Positions 56,475 to 64,000 of a stretch of DNA of 64,000 nt are shown here, in pieces. The stretch comes from Salvia splendens. Taxonomy: Eukaryota; Streptophyta; Magnoliopsida; Lamiales; Lamiaceae. The notes beneath the pieces were generated by a model that saw only the letters and a program-made list of their open reading frames with translations, made no database searches and had not been told where the DNA came from. The DNA is taken from assembly GCF_004379255.2 (NCBI RefSeq), contig NC_056037.1, positions 16,750,902 through 16,814,901 of the forward strand, read 5' to 3'. The translations under genes were made by a program, and so were the position numbers. The first letter of the stretch is position 1; every line of letters starts with the position of its first letter.

Positions 56475-57886
56475 GTGGAGGAGTTTCCGTCGGGTCTGCC
56501 GGCGGATTTGTTGTCGGTGTTGGAGCAGTTTCGGCCGGTTTTCAGCTTGCCCAGCGGGATACCGCCTGCACGCGCTTATGATCATCGGGTGCACCTCTTG
56601 CCGGGTACCAAGCCGGTCAATGTTAGACCTTACCGTTACCGTTACTTCCAAAAGAATGAGATTGAGCGACAGGTGAAGGCTATGTTGGATCAGGTTATTA
56701 TTCGACGGAGCAGCAGTCCATTCTCTTCTCCGGTACTTCTAATCCGAAAGAAGGATGGCTCTTTCCATTTCTGCATTGATTATCGAGCCTTGAATAACGC
56801 TACAGTTCCAGATCACTTCCCAATCCCTACAGCGGATGAGCTTTTCGACGAGCTTGGCAAGGCCCGTATTTTCACCAAGTTTGACTTGCGTTCAGGATAC
56901 CATCAAATCCGAATGCACGAGGAGGATGTTTTTAAGACGGCCTTTCGTACTCATGATGGCCACTTTGAGTTTCTGATTATGCCATTTGGCCTAACGAATG
57001 CCCCATCCACATTTCAATCCGCTATGAATGATATCTTTCAGCCGTTACTGAGAAAGTTTGTGATCATGTTCTTCGATGATATCTTGGTTTACAGCCCTTC
57101 GCCCGAAACCCACACTCAGCATTTAGCAGCGGTTGTGGGGGTTTTGCAGGAGCACAGTTTCTTCGTCAGGCTATCGAAATGTTCTTTCTGTAGCTCGACG
57201 GTGGAGTACTTGGATCATCTGGTCAGTGACGGGTTACTTAAGGCGGATCCGTCTAAGATAGACGCAATGACAGCGTGGCCCCAACCGAGGAATGTGAAGC
57301 AACTTCGGGGTTTTCTGGGTTTAATTGGCTACTACCATCATTTTGTCCCTCAATATGCCCTAATTGCAGCCCCGCTGACTGATCTGCTAAAAAAGACGCG
57401 TTTGAATGGTCCCCTTTAGCGACGACAAGTTTTGAAAATTTGAAGAAAGCAATGACCAGCGCACCCGTTCTTCGCCTGCCTGATTTTGATCAGCCCTTCT
57501 GCGTTGAAACCGATGCCTCGAATCTGGGGATCGGTGCGGTTTTGCTGCAGGGTACCCACTCCATTGCCTATTTCAGCAAAAAATTGGGACCTCGTCGAAA
57601 GGTTGCCTCGACCTATCACAAGGAATTGTACGCTATCGTGGAGACTGTTCAGAAATGGCGCCAATATTTACTTGAGCGCGAGTTTATCATACGGAGCGAC
57701 CAAAAGAGTTTGAAAGAGTTGCTTCAACAAGTGGTCCAAACCCCGGATCAGCAGCTATATGTTCATAAGCTGATGGGGTACAAGTTCGTGATCGAGTACA
57801 AAAAGGGCAGCGCGAATAAGGCTGCCGACGCTCTGTCTCGCCGCGAAGAGTCGCCAACTGCAGACATGAGCTCGGTCGATGAGTAG
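56475..57886 (+). pseudogene. Reina-like reverse transcriptase and RNase H
   Basis: 56475-57419 is an open RT domain: [60 protein letters not shown] and the catalytic FFDDILVYS. A one-base loss in the A run near 57386 shifts the frame and stops it at 57417-57419. RNase H (57440-57886) follows with ETDASNLGIGAVLLQ, AYFSKKLGPRRK, STYHKELYAIV and GSANKAADALSRRE, ending at a TAG that probably replaced a CAG. Confidence 0.88.
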
Positions 57887-57967
57887 GAGGCGGTCACCGA
57901 TGAGGATGCAGGTTAAAGCTATGCTCTTCCTGCAGCGGCAGCACAACCGGTTCCGCGGCTTATAGAG

Positions 57968-59605
57968 TTGTTGAAAAGCGAGACACGATCGTCCCCTGAG
58001 ATGCGCGAGATTGTGAAGGATATCTCGGAGGGTCGGGCACCACCCCACCTATCTTTTGTAGATGGCCTGGTTTACTATAACCGCCGGATTTACGTAGGGT
58101 CGCGCTCATCTGGCCGCATCCCTATTCTAACAGAGTACCATAGTTCGCCTTCGACGGGCCATCCGGGTTTTGAGCAGACTCTGAGGCGGGTATCCGCGGG
58201 ATTTTACTGGCGTAATATGAAGAAGGGTGTGAAGAAGTTTGTCGAGGCTTGTGTTGATTGCCAGACGACCAAATATTCCACACAAAAGCCTGCAGGGTTG
58301 CTACAACCCTTGCCTATCCCGTCTCAGGCTTGGGAAGACGTTTCAATGGATTTCATCACGGGTCTCCCTCAATCGCGAGGCTACACGTCGATCATGGTGG
58401 TAGTGGATCGCTTGTCTAAGTATGCGCATTTTGCCCCTCTACCGACCCTTTTTGACGCGCTGAAGGTGGCCCATTTATTCATCAATACGGTGGTCCGTCA
58501 CCATGGGTTTCCGAAGACATTGGTTTCGGACCGTGATTCCATTTTCTTAAACCAAGTCTGGGGTGAGTTGATGCGCCTCAGTGGTACGAAGTTGAATTTT
58601 TGTACGGCCTACCATCCGCAGTCTGACGGGCAAACTGAGGTTCGCAATAGAGGGTTGGAACAGTATTTGAGGGCTTTCACTGCGGATCGCCCGTCTAAGT
58701 GGGCTAATTTCTTACCTTGGGCAGAGTTAGCACTAAATTGCTTCCATCACGCGGGATTGGGGATGTCCCCTTTTAAAGCGCTTTACGGGCGCGAACCCCC
58801 AAGTCTGATCTTCGCAAAACCGTCGGCCGCGACCCCACCATCGGTGGTTGATTTGATTACTCAGAGGGGGGAGCTTTTGGTGGAGTTGCGTAAGAATTTG
58901 GAGCGGGCGCAACAGCGGATGCGCGACTCGGCTAATAAACACCGTCGCCATGTGGAATTCAAGATGGGCGATAAGGTGCTACTTAAATTGCAGCCATACA
59001 CACAACACTCAGTGGCGCGACCGCAGTCTGCCAAGTTGGCACGTCGTTTTTATGGACCTTTTGAGGTTTTGGAACGGATAGCCAGGTGGCTTATCGCCTG
59101 CGATTGCCGGAGGGTAGTAGGATACACAATGTATTTCATGTGAGCCTTTTAAAGGCCTTTGTCGAGGGAGAAGTCATGGGCGAAGCCATAGCGTTGCCGT
59201 CGGAGTTTTTCTGGGATAGGCCAGTGGTGTATCCGATCCGAGTTTTAGCCCGGAGGGTTCTTTGGCATGAGGGTGAACCGAGTGATCATGTGCTGGTTCG
59301 TTGGTCAGATGGCACAGAGTCGCCGACGTGGGAGCCGCTGGAGTTGATCCAGCGTCAATTTCCAAACGTTCTCCTTGAGGACAAGGATTTTGTTATTGGA
59401 GGGGGGTTGATACGGTACCAATCCAGCCGGCTCCGCCAGCCCCAATCCAGCCTCTCCCGTCCACCGGTGAAGCCGAAGGAGCATTGCAGGAATCGGAGGA
59501 AGTCTCGGAGGTTCAGCAGCTTGAACAGCTATCCATCGCGAAGTCGAAGCCGAAAAGGAACGCGCGTCAGCCTGAGAAGTTTGGCGACTACGTCTCCAAA
59601 TAGTC
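57968..59605 (+). pseudogene. Reina-like integrase and chromodomain, extending into the 3' LTR
   Basis: Integrase has the zinc site (EYHSSPSTGHPG ... CVDCQ), then SMDFITGLPQ, LVSDRDSIFLNQ and QSDGQTEVRNRGLEQYL with the D, D and E. The C-terminal GPFEVLERI segment shifts frame near 59075, and the chromodomain-like block follows (VLVRWSDGTESPTWEPLELIQ, 59285-59355), then VLLEDKDFVIGGG. A further frame change at the LTR edge leads to a Pro-rich tail and KSKPKRNARQ, ending at a TAG near 59603, about 195 bp inside the 3' LTR. Chromodomains in this group guide insertion to marked chromatin. Confidence 0.88.
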
Positions 59606-60010
59606 TTCGTTAATTAGTTCTTTTTATTTATTATTTTGCTATTTTTGGACATTAGTAATTTTATTTTTTATTTTGCAATTAGAGTCGAGCGTAATTATAA
59701 GCTCCGTTTTGGGTTTTCTTTGTTGGTTCTTTCCCGAGATGAACTAGGATTAGGAGTCGAACCAACCCTAGGGTCCTTAGTCTATAAATAGGGCAATGAT
59801 CATAAACTTTATTCATAAATAAAAATATTACTTTTGCCCACAAACCAACGTGAGTTACCCTAACCCTAGTTTCATCGCTTCCCGACGGAGGAGTTCCGCA
59901 CACAGCCAGAAGCTAGAATCTCCGCCGATCCTATCTCAGGACGCAGGAAGTTTGTATTGATCGCCGAGCAATCCGCCGCCGATCACCGTTAAGGAATTGA
60001 GTCCTTAACA
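59408..60010 (+). repeat. 3' LTR of the Reina-like element
   Basis: 603 bp, collinear with 53972-54575, followed by the GTGAT duplication. Confidence 0.92.
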
Positions 60011-60015
60011 GTGAT

Positions 60016-60414
60016 GCACAAGTTAGTAGTAGTAGTAGCTTTTACTGATTTCCCATAACTACAAGTAAAATAAACCCTCAACGTCAACAGTAGTACCCAA
60101 GGCCGAGGATGTTATCTGCCCTAGACTATAGGATTCATCCATTTTGAAAAGTAAGTATAGGAGAGATCTTGCTTATCTCACTCATATTTGATTCTCTGAC
60201 TTATGTATGAGTTTTTTTTTTCTCTTTTGGTTATCCCCATGTCACTTGTTCCTATTTGGTGTATGGGCAAAAAAATGTTGCAGAGGCTTCCTGCAAGTCT
60301 TATTTGATAGTACTTCCTATTTGTGTTCAAGTCTTTTCTCCTTGAATTTGGGTTGTATGGCTTCTTATCCCCATTTTCATGTGAACTCTTTTTTTGTGTG
60401 CAGATATATTGTAA
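60016..60414. other. Unassigned stretch left of Copia C
   Basis: About 400 bp, T-rich, with a short gta microsatellite near 60033. It is the left flank of the Copia C LTR. No gene is supported. Confidence 0.5.
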
Positions 60415-63400
60415 TGCGATCAAACAAACGCAAGAAATGAACAATGAACACAGCCTTCTACGTGGTTCGATCCAATTGATCTACGTCCACGGGAGAACTC
60501 TAGTGTTTAGTATTGATGAATGAAACCGAGAGTTACAAATACAAGGCAACAACGAATCTACACACTTTACACAACATCAACTCGAGTTTACAATGCTAAA
60601 TCTCGGTAGCAAATGAAACTAACCGATGCTAAGAACATCAATGATCGAGCTCTCTTCCAATCGACACATCAAGGCTGTAACACCCCTTACTTGGTTAGTT
60701 TTAACCAAACAAGTGACATTACTTTTCGGTACGATCGATAAACAAAACCTGCCTATTTTTTTTCTCTTTTTGCAAACACTCAACATGCAACACTACCATA
60801 AAAGTAACTAAACCTGACAACACAACTATTTACTACTATACATAACAAAATAACATTAACATGTTTCGATAGATATATATATATACAACTTCACTAGCAA
60901 AAAGAAGGTTATAACCTTACATTTGTAACCCAACTATTTACAAACAAAAGATAACCTAAGCATGCCACGTGTAAACTCCGACTGTACCAGCAAAAAGGGA
61001 GGTGGTGACTTGACACGTGCTGCTGCTAACTAGCGAGTTCACTCGCTTCTATACTCTACAAAAGGGAGAAGAAAAGGGGGGTGAGCTTCTAAAAGCTCGT
61101 AGTGTAATCGCATTCTAGAATAAAACCGCTAGAACTTCAATCTATATTACTATCACAAGTAAACACTTTATTACCTGGAATGACGTACAACACATATTCA
61201 ATTTATATTGGCATCAATGTACAAGTAACATTTTGAATCATTTAAAGGAATCACCTATATCGTTTACAAACAGTACAACATCACAATCATATTAACCATG
61301 TAATACTTTCAACAATAACCATCTATCACCTATCAATCAGAACTATATAACACAATACAACATAACTTTACCTGAGGAAAACATAATTGTTTAAAGAATT
61401 CAAAGCACAACCATATTATTTCAAAAATAGAGCCCCGAGTTATGCTTAGTGATGGACACGGGTACACGAACACTATTTGTAGCCCGATGAGGGCGTCTAT
61501 CATGTACGTCCGTATCGAACACTATAATCTTTCATATGGCCTATGCAAGGCAACTGTCATATATTACCCATATATGGTACATTTCAACTATCGATATATC
61601 ATATAGACCATCGCTTCGGTTATCCAGAAGACGAGTGATCAACATGTGTGCAGTACTGCTGTCCTATGGCATGCCAACTATACCATGTGATTCACTCAAG
61701 CAATGGGGCATAAAGTAACTATTTCATATCAACTTTCACATTATTCAACACATATAACTATTTAAATCACTCTGCATCTCATAAGAAATACCAAACAACA
61801 ATTTCAATATCACCGTTTCTGTCACATCACCTTGAAGTATACAAAATCCACACAATCATTTTTAAGTTCTATGGCATAAGCATACGAATCACACAACCAA
61901 GTAGTAATATTTATCGAAGTTAAAGGAATTAAATTCTAGAACACGCGTACACTACCTGTACACGTTAAAAAAACGCTATTACTTGCTTAGTCAACCATGG
62001 AGGTGCCATTTTCCCTTATCGCTTGTGCTTGCACTCGGTTCACCTAATTTTTCAAACAATCACATACACAAATTATAAATAAACACTTAAAGCACAAATA
62101 CGGAAGCCAAAATATCACATCTATCTATCTCCCTTTTAGCATAAAAACCTCTATTCTCAACTTTTAAAGTTTTAGAAAAATATTGACTGCATTACATCAT
62201 CTTCATATAATAAACTGACTTAGCTCGGAGATAACTAGGGGTCGAGCCCTACACCAAAATAAACCTCTAGCTATCTATTTTAATTACAAAAAAGGTTTTC
62301 CTCAAAATTCCAAGGGATTAGGGAGTTATGAACGTTTTACTACAGCCTGCCAGTTTGTGACAGATTCTGGCGACTGTTTAACATGAATTTTTAAAAATAG
62401 CAAACGTTGATGAAATGCTTTGAAACTTTGCAGACATCTTCCCAAGACCAGATAGTATGCATAAATACTTTTAGAACATAAATTATAGCATGTTAAGGTG
62501 GCCGAAACTGATCAGTACAGAAGCACCAGAACAGCCTATAAACATGCTATTTCTCCAACAAAAGAAATCCCAAAAAAAATCAGATTTTTCCTATCACTTT
62601 CATGCTTAACTATCATATCATACTTCCAATTGCATAATTCAAAAGCCAAATTACACCAAAGCATCAAAACAATAAAATCCCCAATTCTATGAACCATAAT
62701 TTTCGACCAAACAAAAAGAATCACGTCAAACTAACATCACTACTATACTCAGAATTATGATTGAGGAGGTTATGGAGGAATCTAACCTCTAATTTCAACT
62801 ATTTTCCAAAGATAAGTGGAGGTGGGTTTGCAACCTAAGCTCCAAAATTGAGGGGAAGAAGGGGAATTAAGAGCTTGGATTGATGGAGTGGTTTTACATG
62901 TTACACGATGGAGCGACCGGAGGAGTCGCGGTGGCTGATCGGAGGGAGTAGAGGGCTATTGAAAATCTTTATAGAGAGGGAGAACTTGGCGTGGAGAAAG
63001 GGAACGAAAAAGAGAGAGGAGAAAGATGAGGATCATTTTTTTAAATTTCTATTTTCTTTTTTTTCCTAATTTTTCTCCCTAATTTCTTTCCATAAGACAC
63101 GTTTTTTTTCTTCTCTAACTTACTCATCACTTTCAAAACTTTTTCTTTTTCTTTTTCTAATTCTCTTATTAATTCTATTTTCCTATCTCTATTTCTTTTA
63201 TCCCTAATAAAACATATATAAAACCACTAATTACTAACTCTAAACTTCTAAAAGATTAGGATATTACAAAGGCCGAAACTCATATATTCTTCTTGATCAA
63301 GGATTCTCTCGAGCTCTCTCTTCTCTGATTTCTCTTTGTGTGTGTTTCTTTCTTATTTCTTGACACACATCAATCGTGAGAATGAGTATATACCCCACTC

Positions 63401-63517
63401 TAACTAACTCAAGGTGAGCCGCGATCCCATGCACTCAACTCCACGTACACCCTCAGGCATAACAACCAACTTAACTAACTTGCTATACTTGATGTTGTGA
63501 GACCCATCCAGTTAACA
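60415..63517 (-). repeat. 3' LTR of Copia C, split by a solo LTR
   Basis: Two parts: 63517-63269 and 60674-60415 in element order, rejoined by removing the insertion and one AAGGC. The left part contains a cgtttgtttgatcgca-type end. Confidence 0.7.
60675..63268 (-). repeat. Solo gypsy LTR inserted in the Copia C LTR
   Basis: 2594 bp with TG...CA ends (minus strand: TGTAATATCCTAATC ... GGGGTGTTACA), flanked by the perfect 5-bp duplication AAGGC (60670-60674 and 63269-63273). Minus-strand features fit a Tekay-type LTR: a tataaagatt TATA-like box near 62975, a leader rich in TC and GA, and a gccccgagttatgc ... gggtacacgaacac segment near 61430-61470. No internal region remains, so the element has recombined to a solo LTR. 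Confidence 0.88.
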
Positions 63518-63605
63518 ACTCTCCACCTCGTTTCCAACATCAACACCTACTGTCATTATTCTCCAACTCCCCACTTCCCTATCTCTTCAGAATGTTCACC
63601 AACTC

Positions 63606-64000
63606 CTAGCAGTAAGCAAACTTGGAGGCTGGTATCACCTTGGTCAAAGCATCGGTTGGATTGTATTCAGTGGCTATCTTCTTTATTTCTACCACACCCT
63701 TCTTGACTTCATCACGAATGAAATGCAATCGCACATCTATGTGCTTGCTCCTATCATGAAACGTCTGATGTTTAGACAAACAGATAGCACTGCTGCTGTC
63801 ACAATTCACTGCAACTTTCTCTTGCCTTTCACCCAAGTCTCCCAACATTCCCTTGATCCAGAAGCTCTCCTTCACTGCATCTGTAAGAGCAATGTACTCA
63901 GCTTCTGTCGTAGATAAAGCCACTACAAATTGTAGATTGGATTTCCAAGTCACTGCAGAGCCAAACATGGTAAAGATATACCCTGTCTGTGATTTTCTAT
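63606..64000 (-). pseudogene. Copia C RNase H, C-terminal part
   Basis: 120 codons from about 63968 with VALSTTEAEYIALTDAVKE, VNCDSSSAICLSKHQTFHDRSKHIDVRLHFIRDEV and the end NPTDALTKVIPASKF. These are the usual Copia RNase H motifs. The frame looks intact to its stop at 63606-63608, but the rest of the polyprotein lies outside, so I cannot tell whether the element is active. Confidence 0.85.

Larger units (their letters stand above)
53972..60010 (+). mobile_element. Ty3/gypsy LTR retrotransposon, Reina-like chromovirus
   Basis: LTRs 53972-54575 and 59408-60010, 5-bp duplication GTGAT (53967-53971 and 60011-60015), TG...CA ends, and a polypurine tract ttggaggggggt just before the 3' LTR. The coding order gag, zinc knuckle, protease, RT, RNase H, integrase, chromodomain marks a chromovirus, and the RT wording is nearest to the Reina clade as I know it. 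By my rough count the LTRs differ at about 14 of 604 sites. Immediately after the 5' LTR comes tcgggtgctttcatcc, not the usual iMet primer site. Confidence 0.92.
60415..64000 (-). mobile_element. Copia element C, 3' end only (runs off the right edge)
   Basis: A minus-strand Copia element: RNase H at 64000-63606, an aggtggagag polypurine tract at about 63518-63529, then a 3' LTR from 63517 leftwards (minus start TGTTAACTGGATGGG) to about 60415. The LTR is interrupted by a solo gypsy LTR, and without it would be about 505 bp. The left end could be 60410 or 60415 and no duplication can be checked because the 5' LTR lies beyond the window. Confidence 0.75.

Noticed and set aside
1..64000. CRISPR arrays, bacterial operons, tRNA or rRNA genes
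   Set aside because: No regularly spaced identical repeats with unique spacers, no operon layout, and no cloverleaf-like sequence noticed; tRNA-like words are only retrotransposon primer sites.

Overview
This window is intergenic DNA from a flowering plant, almost certainly a eudicot. It is built almost entirely of transposable elements nested in one another. The evidence is LTR retrotransposons of both superfamilies, several with tRNA-iMet-type primer sites, plus hAT, PIF/Harbinger and Mutator DNA transposons with spliced transposase genes, a Stowaway-type MITE, and GT/AG introns. I cannot name the species. Every transposase or polyprotein has at least one stop, frameshift, deletion or missing part. 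No rRNA, tRNA, CRISPR or prokaryotic signal was seen. Only two small pieces look like ordinary host genes: a candidate first exon on the minus strand at 1580-1632, and a candidate two-exon 3' tail on the plus strand at 32999-33152.

Layout, left to right. 1-1421: the 5' part of a hAT element on the minus strand, with a subterminal array of AACCGGCGGTT-like motifs. 2275-15186: a Harbinger element split by a Ty3/gypsy Tekay/Del-like chromovirus (2749-14179; TSD GCCGC; 2.5-kb LTRs about 1% diverged; no visible gag; riddled pol). 15187-17212 and 32269-32987: relics including the end of another gypsy LTR, split by a minus-strand Copia element with 235-bp LTRs (17213-32263; TSD TTTGT). The middle of that Copia is replaced by about 12 kb made of two head-to-head 3' halves of an Athila-like gypsy element. 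These form an inverted repeat with arms of about 5.2-5.3 kb (19306-24504 and 25782-31086) around a 1.28-kb spacer.

33192-35468: a second, internally deleted hAT element. 38251-38503: a Stowaway MITE. 38803-46053: a second Harbinger (TSD TTA) split by a minus-strand Copia (40153-45743; TSD GACAG). 46099-52645: a complete Mutator-like element (9-bp TSD TTTTAAAAT). It has a minus-strand MuDR-type transposase gene (PB1-like region, MuDR N-terminal domain, MULE domain, SWIM finger, zinc knuckle) and, on the opposite strand, a second two-exon gene with a GRF zinc finger, a coiled coil and a C-terminal hydrophobic tail. 53972-60010: a complete Reina-like chromovirus (TSD GTGAT). 60415-64000: the 3' end of a third Copia element whose LTR is split by a 2.6-kb solo gypsy LTR (TSD AAGGC).

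How the parts relate. The nesting gives relative ages: Harbingers before the Tekay-like element and Copia B; the relic gypsy LTR before Copia A, and Copia A before the Athila pair; the Copia C LTR before its solo LTR. The most interesting structures are the 12-kb Athila-derived palindrome, which could make a long hairpin RNA; the two-gene Mutator-like element; the recently inserted Tekay-like element that seems to have been defective before it moved; and the fold-back subterminal structure shared by both Harbingers.
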